In this document: positions 9,403 to 19,044 of the stretch, piece by piece
How the letters are laid out: every line of letters begins with the position of its first letter
Position numbering within the stretch: the first letter of the stretch is position 1
Source of the DNA: an uncultured Sphingomonadaceae bacterium
Lineage (GTDB): Bacteria > Pseudomonadota > Alphaproteobacteria > Sphingomonadales > Sphingomonadaceae
Assembly (NCBI GenBank): GCA_947493215.1
Contig: CANLQE010000003.1
Span: forward strand, 1-64,000
Reading direction: 5' to 3'
DNA: 64,000 nucleotides
Notes under the pieces: generated by a model
Database searches by the model: none
What the model saw: the letters and a program-made list of their open reading frames with translations, nothing else
Told to the model about the DNA's origin: nothing
Made by a program: the position numbers and the translations under genes

Positions 9403-10995
9403 TCACCGTCCCGGAAACCGCTCTCCGCTCTCCACATCAATTGTCCCGCCGTCTTTCACCGGAATAACTCCGCGACCAAACCAGACATAGCGGGCTGTGG
9501 GCGCCGTCAGGAGGTTGTCATAATGTTCGCCAGCGTAACCTGTGTCATATCCCATGAGCGATAGCGTCGTCGGAAATAGCTGGCTGTGGCTGCGCCTGCC
9601 GGGAGCGGTTTGATAGTCTTGCTGCACATCGGGCGGCAGAAAGGCTATCAACGGAACTGAAAATTCGGCTGAGACGGGGAAACCGCTGCAATGCGGCGTG
9701 ACACCATCTTCGATGTTCTGGCCATGATCGGACGTATAGAAAATTGCGACTTTCGAGCGATCCACGCCGTCCAGTAGCGTATCGAAAAAATCGGCCTTGG
9801 AATAAGATAACGCGGCTTCATATTGCGCTTGTGTGCTACTGCCTTGCGGCACCGTGCCCTCAGGATAATGATCCTGATACTGGAAATGCACGCCGCGCAG
9901 AATGGCATAGGCAAAGAGCTTGTCGTCCGTCTTTAAACTGGCGTTGAGCGATTGGGCGATTCCGAGATCGGTTTTGATCCCGTCGGCGGCGCTTTCATAG
10001 TTCCCAATCAGCGCCTGTTCTGGCGGTAACAAAAGGTTTTGCGGCGGCCCGGAAATTTGTCCGTCAATCATCATTGTGGCATAGCCTGCCTTGGCCGCAT
10101 AGCCCCAGATGGAAGGCGTGCGGCGCAGGTCTGTTGTGTTGCTGACACTGTGCACATTGACACCAGAACGCAGCGCGACATTAGACGGCGTGCTGCAGTG
10201 CCCCATAGAGGCCGCATCGCCAAAATCGATAGGGTCCATCGCGGAGAGGTCGGGTCGGATGATCTTCGTGAAGCCATCATAGGAGATGCTCTCGTCGACC
10301 AGCCAGAGTATCTTGGTGATGCCAGTCTTTTTATCGGGTATCTGTGTGACTAGTGCGCGCGGCGGCGGAGGATCAGCAGTCCATATAGTCGCTGCGAAAT
10401 TATAGACATTACGTTCGGCAGCCAGCGGATGGAGGCCAAGCGGCCCCCATAGGAAAGAGGGTGCTACGACCAGGGAGATGATCGCTGCGAAAGGCGCTTT
10501 TCCAGCAAGCCGGTCGCCGGTTAATCGGTGTATAGGATAGTGCAGGAGCCGCCGGGCGCCGATTAGTAAAGCGACCACGATTATCAGCTTGCCCAGTGCC
10601 AGTGCCAGCGGCGCGGCAAATTCTGCCGCCGCTTCGCCTGCTTGCCGCGCTTCGCTGAGCAGCCATCCGGTTTTTTGCAGATCGAGTGTATCGCCGACAA
10701 TCTGTCCATAGATGCTGTTCACACCAGCCGAGATGGTTGTCATAGCCAGCAGCGCGATGAACCATCGGCGCGGCAGTAGCGCAGTCGCTGCCAGCAAGAA
10801 GATGGCCTGCACCATGAAGGATAACGCGGCTAGTCCGGCGTTGGCATAGTCATAAGCCGCGGCCCGATAGAGGATCGACTGGGTCAGCAACAGCTGATTG
10901 ATCAGCGCATAAGCGCCGCTGAACAGCAGAAAGCCGGTCAGAAGCCGGCGGATTGGCCATTTGCCGGAAAGGTTGCTGGAAAGGCTGTCGGTCAC
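9403..10995 (-). CDS. membrane sulfatase-fold hydrolase/transferase
   Basis: 530-aa protein with about five N-terminal membrane helices in residues 15-190 and a large periplasmic alkaline-phosphatase/sulfatase domain (PF00884). The domain begins ILWLVDESISYDG, has a conserved Thr/Ser region around GHCSTPSNVALRSG (candidate nucleophile) and the metal motif TSDHGQNIEDG followed by a conserved His. This layout matches phosphoethanolamine or phosphoglycerol transferases acting on lipid A or envelope glycans, but a specific acceptor cannot be assigned. Convergent with the serine hydrolase gene; only 18 bp separate the stops. Confidence 0.8.
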   Translation of the reverse strand: MTDSLSSNLSGKWPIRRLLTGFLLFSGAYALINQLLLTQSILYRAAAYDYANAGLAALSFMVQAIFLLAATALLPRRWFIALLAMTTISAGVNSIYGQIVGDTLDLQKTGWLLSEARQAGEAAAEFAAPLALALGKLIIVVALLIGARRLLHYPIHRLTGDRLAGKAPFAAIISLVVAPSFLWGPLGLHPLAAERNVYNFAATIWTADPPPPRALVTQIPDKKTGITKILWLVDESISYDGFTKIIRPDLSAMDPIDFGDAASMGHCSTPSNVALRSGVNVHSVSNTTDLRRTPSIWGYAAKAGYATMMIDGQISGPPQNLLLPPEQALIGNYESAADGIKTDLGIAQSLNASLKTDDKLFAYAILRGVHFQYQDHYPEGTVPQGSSTQAQYEAALSYSKADFFDTLLDGVDRSKVAIFYTSDHGQNIEDGVTPHCSGFPVSAEFSVPLIAFLPPDVQQDYQTAPGRRSHSQLFPTTLSLMGYDTGYAGEHYDNLLTAPTARYVWFGRGVIPVKDGGTIDVESGERFPGR

Positions 10996-11262
10996 ACTTT
11001 TTTGCTCACATCAGAAAGCCGGTCATTCACAATTTTACCATAGCCAGAAGCCCTTAAGAAACGGTGACCTTGAGCCGCCTTCACTGGCTCTCCGGCCGTT
11101 TTGGTCATGATCATTGAACGGTGGTCGAAGCCCGTCATCTTTTCGTCGAAAGTGTCTGCCCGATGGAAGGGTACCGACATATCACAGGAAAGAGCCACCT
11201 TGTGGTCATGTTCGGTTGCTTACCGGATCGTCACATGGCTTGAATATGGGGGATGGTGCCAC

Positions 11263-11889
11263 ATGACAAACGTAGTTCGTAATTTGGTAACTCGGAAATT
11301 TTTGCCTACCGCATGGGCAAGCTCCTTTTTCCGATCCGGTACCCAAAGCGCCCTACCCCTAATCTGCGCTTTGTTTGCGGCTTTGTTGGCATCATCCCCT
11401 GTTTTGGCTCAATCTGCTACACAGTCGCCGCCGCCTTGCGCGACCGCGGACCATCGGGCTTTCGATTTCTGGATCGGCACATGGGACGTCACGCCAGCGG
11501 GAAAGGAATCGCCCACTGGGATTAACCGCATCAGTGAGCAGCATAACGGCTGTGTGATCCGTGAGGAATATAGCACCCAGGGTGGTTATACCGGCATGAG
11601 CATGAGCTTTTATGATGCTGCCCGCAAGATATGGCACCAGACATGGATGGGCTTGGACGGCACCGCTCTCTACATCGAAGGAGGCCTCAACGAGCGTGGC
11701 GAAATGGTGCTGAGCAATGCCAATTGGCCCGGCTATGTCGCCGGCTCCCAAATCAACCGTGTGACCTGGACTCCGAACAAAAATGGCCAGAATAGAGGCA
11801 GTGTTCGCCAGCATTGGCAGGCGTCAACCGATGGCGGGAAGAGCTGGAAGACTGTGTTTGACGGGCTCTACATCAAACGCGAGGACTAG
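11263..11889 (+). CDS. exported protein of unknown function (lipocalin-like beta fold)
   Basis: About 208 aa from ATG 11263, chosen because a signal peptide (LPLICALFAALLASSPVLAQ) then follows a basic stretch; the frame is open further up to 11101. The mature part is rich in beta strands with HRAFDFWIGTWDVTP near its start, a pattern shared with DUF1579-like proteins of unknown role, and ends in SWKTVFDGLYIKRED. It contains a CATADHRAF cysteine and one further Cys. No operon partner: the sulfatase gene is divergent and the stretch behind it holds a reversed gene relic. Confidence 0.65.
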   Translation: MTNVVRNLVTRKFLPTAWASSFFRSGTQSALPLICALFAALLASSPVLAQSATQSPPPCATADHRAFDFWIGTWDVTPAGKESPTGINRISEQHNGCVIREEYSTQGGYTGMSMSFYDAARKIWHQTWMGLDGTALYIEGGLNERGEMVLSNANWPGYVAGSQINRVTWTPNKNGQNRGSVRQHWQASTDGGKSWKTVFDGLYIKRED

Positions 11890-11892
11890 GTC

Positions 11893-12088
11893 CTATTTGA
11901 CCCGCGTGCGAAACTGGACGGTGAAGCTGGGCGACCTATTGCCGCCGGTCATGACCCCCTTGGGATTCAAACAGACATATGTGATATTTGGATCGTAGCC
12001 GACGACGGGGCTATAGCCGAAGGCCAGGAAAACATAGCGCGAAAATGCGCAGCGTAGCCAGATAAATAACCTTGTTTCCGTCCGACAT
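11893..12088 (-). pseudogene. frameshifted small gene behind gmk
   Basis: The minus strand between gmk and 11889 is open for over 100 codons and ends ...TGGNRSPSFTVQFRTRVK with stop at 11893, but the frame has no ATG, GTG or TTG start near it. An ATG at 12088 with GAAGGCGGA upstream opens a different frame (MSDGNKVIYLATLRIFALCF) that stops after 25 codons. Joining the two by one frameshift gives a small protein of about 64 residues with a hydrophobic start. I cannot name the family. It may be a real frameshift, a sequencing error or chance. Confidence 0.35.
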
Positions 12089-12200
12089 TTTCCGCCTTCA
12101 ACCCTTCGAAGTTCGATAATATATACACGGAAAATATTAAAATTAACTAATAACTGTAGATATTTACCCCCTCCCCAAAAAAAGGGGATATTATTTTCAA

Positions 12201-12866
12201 CTATCCACGCTCTTGCGCGACTAGGTCCCGGACAAAGCCAATGAGGCCGGTTTGCCGCGACCGGCGCATGCGTTCGGTGGCGAGAATATTCTGGACTTTG
12301 GAGAAACAGGCGTCGAGGTCATCATTAATCAGGACATAATCATAACCATCCCAATGGCTGATCTCGCTAGCTGCGCGCTGCATCCGGCTGTCGATAATCT
12401 CATTGCTGTCGGTTGCCCGGCTTTCGAGGCGGTCGCGCAGGACGGCGAGCGAGGGCGGCAGAATGAATATCCGCACAACATCTTCGCCGCCGCGTTGGTA
12501 GAGCTGCTGTGTGCCCTGCCAGTCGATGTCAAACAGCACGTCCTGACCGTCTTCTAGGTTTTTCTGCACCGGTGCCGCGGGGGTTGCATAGCGGTTGCCA
12601 AAGACCGTTGCATATTCAAGGAAGGCATGATCAGCGACCATTTCTTCAAATTCATCGCCGTTGACGAAATAATAGTCTTCGCCATGTTCTTCGCCCGGTC
12701 GTTGCGGACGGGTGGTCACAGACACAGACATGGCGATCTGGTCATCCGCTTCGAGCAGCATGCGCGCCAGCGTTGATTTACCGGCACCAGAGGGTGAAGA
12801 GAGGACAAACAATAGCCCGCGTCGGCTTAGTTCATCGTGTGGGAGGGAAGAAATATCGTCGGCCAT
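12201..12866 (-). CDS. gmk: guanylate kinase
   Basis: 221-aa GMP kinase, which makes GDP from GMP and ATP in the cytoplasm. The P-loop SSPSGAGKSTLAR is at residues 24-36, followed by the GMP-binding region SVTTRPQRPGEEHGEDYYF and the FDIDWQGTQQL segment. An N-terminal extension of about 12 residues precedes the kinase core. Length and order match bacterial Gmk. A short decayed frame lies behind it on the same strand. Confidence 0.96.
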   Translation of the reverse strand: MADDISSLPHDELSRRGLLFVLSSPSGAGKSTLARMLLEADDQIAMSVSVTTRPQRPGEEHGEDYYFVNGDEFEEMVADHAFLEYATVFGNRYATPAAPVQKNLEDGQDVLFDIDWQGTQQLYQRGGEDVVRIFILPPSLAVLRDRLESRATDSNEIIDSRMQRAASEISHWDGYDYVLINDDLDACFSKVQNILATERMRRSRQTGLIGFVRDLVAQERG

Positions 12867-13033
12867 AGCGGCTATTGGCCGAGAAGGGGGCGTGTCGTCA
12901 AGATACTAGTCGCGTTGCAATGCAGATGTTACAGGGCCGGTTGCGGAACTGATGAGATGACAGGCCGGAATTTTATGTTTATCAACCAATTTCAAAGGCT
13001 TTACGCCGCCAACCAAGATGGTGATCTAGGATA

Positions 13034-14152
13034 ATGTTACAGGGCCGCGTTAGCACAATATTTTTCTCGGTCGGTATAACGATCATGATCGGCTGGCTGT
13101 TCTATGTCGGGAAAGATATTATCCTGCCGATTGTCACAGCAATCATCCTGCTCCAAATCCTTTATGCCGCCAGCGCTGCTGTCGCCCGTATCCCGGGCCT
13201 CGGTCGTTCACCGATGTGGTTGCGGGCGACACTGGCGCTGATTGGCGTGATCCTGCTGCTGTTCGTGATGACCCGGATGCTGGTGGCCAGCCTGCAGACG
13301 CTGGTTCCTTCTTTGCCGACCTATCAGACCAATTTGGAAAACCTGTTCGCAGCTTGGTTTCCCGCAGAGAAAGAGACTGCAGCGCTCCAAGCCGATATGG
13401 GCGATATGATGGCCTCGCCCGGCCTGATGATTGACCGGGGCAGCGAAGCGGTGGTGAAAGCGGTTAGCGAATTTGCCACTAAGCTGCTGACCGAAATCGA
13501 TATTGCGGCGATTGCGCAGTCCGTCTTGTCGTCTCTGACCAGTTTTGGCGGCTTTATCTTCATCACCATCCTTTATGCCTCCTTCATGCTGAGTGAGATA
13601 ACCGGCTTTCCGGCCAAGGTGCGGCGGGCTTTCGGCAGCGCTACGGAGTCCAAGGACACGCTGAACATGATCACCCGGATCAACCATGATATTGGTAGCT
13701 ATCTGGCGACCAAGACGCTGATTAATATCATCTTGGGCGTGATTTGCTGGGTCATCATGATGGTGATGGGAATCGAATATGCAGCCTTATGGGCGATCAT
13801 CATCGGATTGCTCAACTACATCCCCTATATCGGTTCGATTGTCGGCGTGGCTTTCCCGGCCCTATTTGCGGTCGCCCAGTTTGGCACGCTCACGGTGCCG
13901 CTAATTGCCACCGGTTTAATGACGGCGGCGCAGGTGATTATCGGCAACGTCGTCGAACCGCGCATGCTCAGCAAGTCGGTCAATCTCAGCCCGATGGTTG
14001 TGCTGGTTGCGCTGTCGGTCTGGAGCACACTCTGGGGCATTCCCGGCGCGATATTGGCGGTGCCGTTCACAACGATCCTGATGATCGTGCTCGCTGGCCG
14101 GAAAGGCACCAAGCCGATTGCCGCTTTGCTGTCGAGCGACGGGCGAGTCTAA
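13034..14152 (+). CDS. AI-2E family transporter
   Basis: 372-aa membrane protein of the AI-2E transporter/UPF0118 family (PF01594). Hydrophobic segments lie at the N-terminus (residues about 8-45 and 60-80), around 170-190, and as a C-terminal set from about 225 to 350 with the typical LLNYIPYIGSIVG and NVVEPRMLSKSVNLSP stretches. Members export small molecules or act as ion antiporters; autoinducer-2 export is shown only for a few, so substrate is open. ATG 13034 has a poor ribosome site (CTAGGATA). Its stop overlaps the convergent MFS gene by four bases. Confidence 0.9.
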   Translation: MLQGRVSTIFFSVGITIMIGWLFYVGKDIILPIVTAIILLQILYAASAAVARIPGLGRSPMWLRATLALIGVILLLFVMTRMLVASLQTLVPSLPTYQTNLENLFAAWFPAEKETAALQADMGDMMASPGLMIDRGSEAVVKAVSEFATKLLTEIDIAAIAQSVLSSLTSFGGFIFITILYASFMLSEITGFPAKVRRAFGSATESKDTLNMITRINHDIGSYLATKTLINIILGVICWVIMMVMGIEYAALWAIIIGLLNYIPYIGSIVGVAFPALFAVAQFGTLTVPLIATGLMTAAQVIIGNVVEPRMLSKSVNLSPMVVLVALSVWSTLWGIPGAILAVPFTTILMIVLAGRKGTKPIAALLSSDGRV

Positions 14153-15495
14153 GCCGCTTCTGCCGTTTCAGGGCGCGCTTCATGCTTTGGCGGCGTCAAA
14201 CAAATCGCAGCAATTACGGATAGACCAAGCAGGATGGCACCGACCAGAAAAGCGAGATCATAGCTACCATAAATGTCAAAAATATAGCCCGCCCCTGCTG
14301 GTGCCATCGCCACGAAGGGCAATAGCAGTGGTGCGAAAGCGGAGTTGATTTTCGCAAAACTTTCCTGCCCGAAAAAATTGCTGGTGAGGGCAGGGGACAG
14401 CGCGAAAAACCCGCCATAGCATGACCCCAATATAAACCCGGCAAGGCTTAGGCCCGCGAAACTCTCTAACGTCCACAGCATGACGAAGCCAGCGAGCATC
14501 GCCGCCATCATGATCGCCATCAACCAGCGCAGCTCGAACCGGTCCCCTAACCATCCGGCGGGTATTCGGCCAGCGCCACTACCCATGATGAAAATGCTGA
14601 CAATCGAAGCGGTCTGAATTTTCGAAATGCCGATATCGGACAGATAAAGGGAACCGTGAGTCAGCAGGAAGGTGCCGACAGCCAAATAGGTGATGTTGAT
14701 GATGAAGATGAAATACACCGCGCGGGTGCGAAAGACTTGACCGAGGGTCCAGCTATGCGCGCTGCGATAGGTGCGCGGTTTGGGCGTGGCTTTTTGCGTG
14801 TCACTCGGCGCTGCATCGGGATCAATATTGTCGGCATGTTGTCCGATATCTTTTGGCCTGTTGACGATAAACTGCGCTAACAGGATTGCCGTCACGACTG
14901 CGGTTGCGCTGACCACCCAGCCGGATTGCCAAGTGCCAAAATTTTCCATCACCCGAATAAGCACAGGTTGCGCGACAAAGCCGCCGACCGCGCTTCCGGT
15001 CATGATGATCCCCAAAACCGTGGCGCGTTTGGCATCGAACCAGTGAATGATCACGGTTTGCCCACATAAAGGCCCGGCCAGCGCCAGGCCCATGCCCATT
15101 AAAACGCCCCAGGATAGGGTCCAGTGCCAGACTTCTGAGACGAAAAAGACGGTCAGGAAAAGGCTGCTTAGCATCAGCGTCAGTCCGATTGTCAGAGTGA
15201 AGCGCACACCCCGTTTGCCGATCATCCAGGCGGTCAGGGGATAGCTGAGCCCGAGTGTGAGGAAGCTGAGACTATGAGCGATCGAGGCTTCGCCGCGGTT
15301 CCAGTCCATCGCCTGCACCATCGCGGGAAAAATCGCAGCATAGGCGAAATAGACAAAGCCGGAGGCCGCAAACTGGACCAAGAAAAACAGCGCAGCATTG
15401 TTCCAGCCGTAAAATTTCTGGCGCGCGGGATGACCTACAGCGCTGCCCGCATTCTCGTCAGCCTGTGTCGTTGTCAAAACCTTCTCTGGTGCCAT
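14149..15495 (-). CDS. MFS transporter, oxalate/formate or monocarboxylate type
   Basis: 448-aa major facilitator permease with twelve hydrophobic segments, a short hydrophilic N-terminus (about 35 residues) and a central cytoplasmic loop near 205-235. Features of the OFA/monocarboxylate group are YFAYAAIFPAMVQAM in TM1, RATVLGIIMTGSAVGG in TM5 and GRIPAGWLGDRFELR after TM8. The likely substrates are carboxylates, but none is indicated by neighbours. Start ATG 15495. Convergent with the AI-2E gene. Confidence 0.85.
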   Translation of the reverse strand: MAPEKVLTTTQADENAGSAVGHPARQKFYGWNNAALFFLVQFAASGFVYFAYAAIFPAMVQAMDWNRGEASIAHSLSFLTLGLSYPLTAWMIGKRGVRFTLTIGLTLMLSSLFLTVFFVSEVWHWTLSWGVLMGMGLALAGPLCGQTVIIHWFDAKRATVLGIIMTGSAVGGFVAQPVLIRVMENFGTWQSGWVVSATAVVTAILLAQFIVNRPKDIGQHADNIDPDAAPSDTQKATPKPRTYRSAHSWTLGQVFRTRAVYFIFIINITYLAVGTFLLTHGSLYLSDIGISKIQTASIVSIFIMGSGAGRIPAGWLGDRFELRWLMAIMMAAMLAGFVMLWTLESFAGLSLAGFILGSCYGGFFALSPALTSNFFGQESFAKINSAFAPLLLPFVAMAPAGAGYIFDIYGSYDLAFLVGAILLGLSVIAAICLTPPKHEARPETAEAA

Positions 15496-15611
15496 CTGAT
15501 CTCCTGATCAGCGGTGGTAGCAGGAGAGGAGCCAGATAGGAAAGTGGTTTGTTCTAAGGAGCAATAGCACTGATAGATCGGAATCTATTCAGCATCCTGT
15601 GATAGCAACGT

Positions 15612-16352
15612 TTACTTCGAAAAATCTGCAACAACGAGCCTATACCCCACGTCCAAACTCTCCGCTTCCACTAAATTTCCATAACGCTCTTCCCAGACAC
15701 CGGAGGCCAAATCGTTTTCCAGCCGTTGCAATGCGTCCGACACGTGATCCAGTTTTGCAAAAGTCGATATTGCTGATCGCACATCCGGGTTCAGATAGGC
15801 ATGTGGTCGCCGCCAATAGGCGCCGAGAAAGCCGTCTGTGCAATCATGGGGCACCGGCACGATCTCGACTGTTGTTTCACCCAATATTTCCGCGAAGACA
15901 TCTAGCTTTGGCATGATCGGCTGGTCGAGTGTGATGATCTCCGGGATGTAATCGGCCAGCCAGAAATAGGGAGACGCGGGGTCAAATGTCAGGATCACCA
16001 CGCGGTGTCTGGCAACGCGGCGCATTTCCAGCAATCCGGTTTTCAGACTAGACCAATGGTGGACAGTCAAAATGGCCATAACCGCGTCGAAAGCATCGTC
16101 GGCAAAGGGCAGGTCTTCGGCGACGCCCTGATGGGCCGTTGCCAGCTCGGGCGGGCGTTGAGCTATCATTTCGGCAGACGGCTCAAGCGCGGTAACTGTC
16201 CGGTCGGTGGGTTCATAAGATCCGGTTCCAGCCCCGACGTTTAAAACAGACGGCGCCTTGCCAAGTGCGCGATCGATTACCGCCGCTATCCGCGAGTCTG
16301 GCTTACGAAGCTTCGCATAATCTACGCCGATTTCATCATAGAGCGGTTTCAT
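15612..16352 (-). CDS. class I SAM-dependent methyltransferase
   Basis: About 246 aa with the Rossmann-type methyltransferase core: motif I VLNVGAGTGSYEP binds S-adenosylmethionine, then ALEPSAEMIAQRP, and DAVMAILTVHHWSS as motif IV. It resembles UbiE/COQ5-like (methyltransf_11) proteins, but the acceptor is unknown. ATG 16352 (MKPLYDEIGVDYAKLRKPD) gives the usual start of this group; the frame extends 13 codons further. Single gene. Confidence 0.85.
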   Translation of the reverse strand: MKPLYDEIGVDYAKLRKPDSRIAAVIDRALGKAPSVLNVGAGTGSYEPTDRTVTALEPSAEMIAQRPPELATAHQGVAEDLPFADDAFDAVMAILTVHHWSSLKTGLLEMRRVARHRVVILTFDPASPYFWLADYIPEIITLDQPIMPKLDVFAEILGETTVEIVPVPHDCTDGFLGAYWRRPHAYLNPDVRSAISTFAKLDHVSDALQRLENDLASGVWEERYGNLVEAESLDVGYRLVVADFSK

Positions 16353-16674
16353 AGGCGCAGCATAGCGGTGGGTGCGATACAGTGCCAGCAATGTCCATTA
16401 TGGGCGCAAAACCGGAGATAGAAAACTGACAGACGAGGAACCGCTAAATCTTAGTCGATCTTTATCTGTCAATGTATCTCGCAATCGATGAATATCTAAA
16501 CTCACCACCAATTTCCTAAGCTAAGTACATTACCGGACTGGATAATCTGTGAGCCAGAACTTATTTTCCAGCCTTTCGAAGCGGCGATTGATCCCGGCCA
16601 ATAGTTCGATAACTGTTTCGGTGCAGACCAGCATTGCAACAACTCCTTGGCGAAAAATCAGAAGGAAAGCCGTC

Positions 16675-17859
16675 ATGACAATCAAGCATGGATTTCTATT
16701 CAAGATCATTTTGGCGATCGCGTTTGTCATTCTGGTTATGTTTGTAACAACCCGTGGCGCATCGCAAATCACAACCCAAACTGGAGAGGCCGTCAACGCC
16801 GAAGCCAGCTTTCTTGATATGGCCTTTTTTGCCGGTGATGAGGTAAGGATTAAAGCCAGCTCAGACGATGATATATTCGCAGCAGGCGGCAGTATTCAGG
16901 TCGATACAACAACCGCAGATCATCTGCTGTTGGCCGGCGGTGAGATTAACATCAAGAATGTCAGGGTTGACGATGTCATCGCAGCAGGCGGGGATTTGAA
17001 CCTGCGGAGCGGTTTAGCGACTGACGATGTGCTGGTTACTGGCGGGACAGTGACGCTTCATCCCAAATTTCAGATTGCCGGCTCTGCCGTTCTTTCCGGG
17101 GGTGAAGTGACTATCAATTCACCGATCCAGAAGGAACTTAGGGTCGCCGCTAGTCGGATCTTTCTGAATTCAGTTGTCGATGGCAATGTTAAGCTTATGG
17201 GCGATGTAATTGAGCTCGGTCCAAAAGCGCGATTGGGCGGAAATCTGCAATATCGCAGCGATAACATTCAAATTTCACCCAGCGCAGTTATTACAGGAAC
17301 CAAGAGTATTTTGCCTGCGGAAGAGCATGATGATTTTGAACGCTGGGGCAAAGGCAGCGCGGCATTTTTCGCTGGGTTTGCAATAGCTGCGGTGCTTGGA
17401 ATCACGTTACTGGTGGTGGTAATTGCACTGATATTACCTGGATTGATGAACAAGGCTTCCCTTTTGATCAAACAGAAACCGCTGTTATCCTTGGGCGTGG
17501 GATTTTTAGCTACCTTCGTCCTACCTTTCGCGCTGTTCATGCTTTTTGCAACGATTGTCGGTGCACCATTGGCGATATTGATCGCAGCGATGCTCTTTGC
17601 TTTTACTCCGGTTGGAGTCGCTGCATCAGCTTATTTTATCGGTATGCAGGGCCGTCAGATAATCAAGAAGCCAGCGGATGATGCGCCGCCCCCAGCCATG
17701 GGAGCTCGACTAATTTGGTCAGCGTTCGCCATTGTCTTGATCTTGCTATTGGGAATAATTCCAATTGTTGGTGGATTGATCTGGTTGCTGATACTCATGT
17801 TCGGAATGGGAGCAATCCTGATGCAAGGTGGATTGGCCTTGGCGCGAGACAGTCAATAG
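16675..17859 (+). CDS. polymer-forming (bactofilin-like) multi-pass membrane protein
   Basis: About 394 aa. One N-terminal helix (residues 10-27) leads to a 150-residue beta-solenoid-like region in which short strands recur with GG turns (FAAGGSIQVD, LLAGGEINI, IAAGGDLNL, VTGGTVTL, LSGGEVTI), as in bactofilin/polymer-forming proteins, here on the outer face of the inner membrane. From about residue 235 four to five membrane helices follow. Such proteins are often annotated as polymer-forming cytoskeletal membrane proteins; the role is unproven. ATG 16675 is preceded by AAGGAAAG; the frame is open to 16549 without a good start. Confidence 0.7.
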   Translation: MTIKHGFLFKIILAIAFVILVMFVTTRGASQITTQTGEAVNAEASFLDMAFFAGDEVRIKASSDDDIFAAGGSIQVDTTTADHLLLAGGEINIKNVRVDDVIAAGGDLNLRSGLATDDVLVTGGTVTLHPKFQIAGSAVLSGGEVTINSPIQKELRVAASRIFLNSVVDGNVKLMGDVIELGPKARLGGNLQYRSDNIQISPSAVITGTKSILPAEEHDDFERWGKGSAAFFAGFAIAAVLGITLLVVVIALILPGLMNKASLLIKQKPLLSLGVGFLATFVLPFALFMLFATIVGAPLAILIAAMLFAFTPVGVAASAYFIGMQGRQIIKKPADDAPPPAMGARLIWSAFAIVLILLLGIIPIVGGLIWLLILMFGMGAILMQGGLALARDSQ

Positions 17860-17920
17860 AACGACCAGTGACGTTTGAACTGGAATATGGAGGCACAGCT
17901 TTGCGGTCTCGGCGAAATAC

Positions 17921-17980
17921 TAATGTCCGCTTTCGGGATATTGCGGACGCAACGCTAGTGTCTGCTTTGGGCGCAAATCG
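17921..17980. repeat. intergenic dyad repeat of the 'tgtcygcttt' type
   Basis: Two imperfect copies follow each other: taatgtccgctttcggg with ttgcggac, then tagtgtctgctttgggcgca. Related dyads lie at about 31826, 39676, 39788, 57065 and 63899 in this window. They look like a dispersed small intergenic repeat of the host. Confidence 0.5.
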
Positions 17981-18087
17981 GAGCAATGAAGTTACAAACA
18001 CATGATATTCCCCGATGACGAAGATGCCATAGATATTTTAACGACCCCTATTGCCGCCAGAAAGTCTTGCCGGATCTTTTTCTAGGT

Positions 18088-18114
18088 TCTAATGACTGTC
18101 AAACTGTCATTAGA
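18088..18114. repeat. 9-bp inverted repeat at the end of the ompW relic
   Basis: TCTAATGAC and GTCATTAGA are perfect arms around a 9-base loop. The hairpin covers the stop of the OmpW-like relic and could be its old terminator, though no T-run follows in either direction. Confidence 0.5.
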
Positions 18115-18283
18115 AGCGATAAGCAAGACCGGCGCTAATCACCCATGGGTCGATTTTATGGCGGGTACGCAGCAACTCGATCCTACGCCGATATAAGGTT
18201 TGAAGCTTTTTGGAATCGTCAAAATGATATTTGACGGTCAGCGTCGCCGCCATCAGAACGACGGTAAAAACGCCCTTGAACAT
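18110..18283 (-). pseudogene. OmpW-family outer-membrane protein relic
   Basis: The frame opens with ATG 18283 and a signal-like MFKGVFTVVLMAA, jumps directly to LTVKYHFDD, and ends IDPWVISAGLAYRF before stop 18110. The end and the VKYHF strand are characteristic of OmpW beta-barrels, which are normally about 200-230 aa; only 57 codons remain. Between them another frame reads FKPYIGVGS, the next OmpW strand, so the relic has large deletions and a frameshift. Not expected to be functional. Confidence 0.7.
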
Positions 18284-18468
18284 ATTTTTTTCATAAAGAT
18301 AACCCCATTAAAACAGGAGTAAATATCTATTCGCTGTTTTGTCTGGCGAGCTCGTGCGCCCGGTCTTGGGATTAATTGCGCGAATAATATTTTAAAGAAT
18401 ATGGCCATTTATCAGTCTTGCAATCCCGAACTGATACTGCTGTGTTGCTGATGCAACGAGGGGGCTCC

Positions 18469-19044
18469 ATGACGATCATATCACGCAACTATCTACTAGC
18501 CGCAGCTAGTCTAGCGATACTCACTTTGGCGATTTTATTCGGGATGGACCGGCCACCGATTTGCGAATGCGGCAATGTAAAGCTGTGGCACGGCGCAGTG
18601 CAGTCGGCAGAGAATAGCCAGCATCTTTCGGATTGGTATACGTTCAGCCATATCATCCACGGTTTTCTGTTTTACGGCCTCGGATTCTGGTTGTTTCGCA
18701 AGCGGCCAGAGACGGCGCGATTGGGTCTAGCCTTATGTTTGGCGGTTTTTATCGAGGGTTTCTGGGAAATTCTTGAAAACTCGCCGATAATTATCAATCG
18801 CTATCGCGAGGCGACCTTTGCCTTTGGCTATGCCGGGGACAGCATTATCAACTCGATGGCAGATATCGGCTGGATGACGCTGGGTTTTTTCGCAGCATGG
18901 CGGATGCCTGTGAAGTGGACAGTGACGATTGCGGTGATATTTGAGCTGGTTGCACTCTATGCCATTCGCGATAATCTGACGCTAAATGTGCTGATGCTTA
19001 CATTTCCGGTTGAGGCAATCAAGGTCTGGCAGGGGGCGATCTAG
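18469..19044 (+). CDS. DUF2585 (UPF0314) family membrane protein
   Basis: About 191 aa with five hydrophobic segments; the second half of the first loop has [18 protein letters not shown], then [17 protein letters not shown] and [20 protein letters not shown], which are hallmarks of DUF2585, a family largely confined to alphaproteobacteria. Function unknown. ATG 18469 is preceded by GAGGGGG; the frame is open to 18418. It ends overlapping the convergent gene by four bases. Confidence 0.88.
   Translation: MTIISRNYLLAAASLAILTLAILFGMDRPPICECGNVKLWHGAVQSAENSQHLSDWYTFSHIIHGFLFYGLGFWLFRKRPETARLGLALCLAVFIEGFWEILENSPIIINRYREATFAFGYAGDSIINSMADIGWMTLGFFAAWRMPVKWTVTIAVIFELVALYAIRDNLTLNVLMLTFPVEAIKVWQGAI

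Noticed and set aside
17715-18005. 96-codon plus frame after the polymer-forming protein
   Set aside because: It overlaps the end of that gene and then runs through the dispersed dyad repeat; such frames recur in this repeat family and are not genes.
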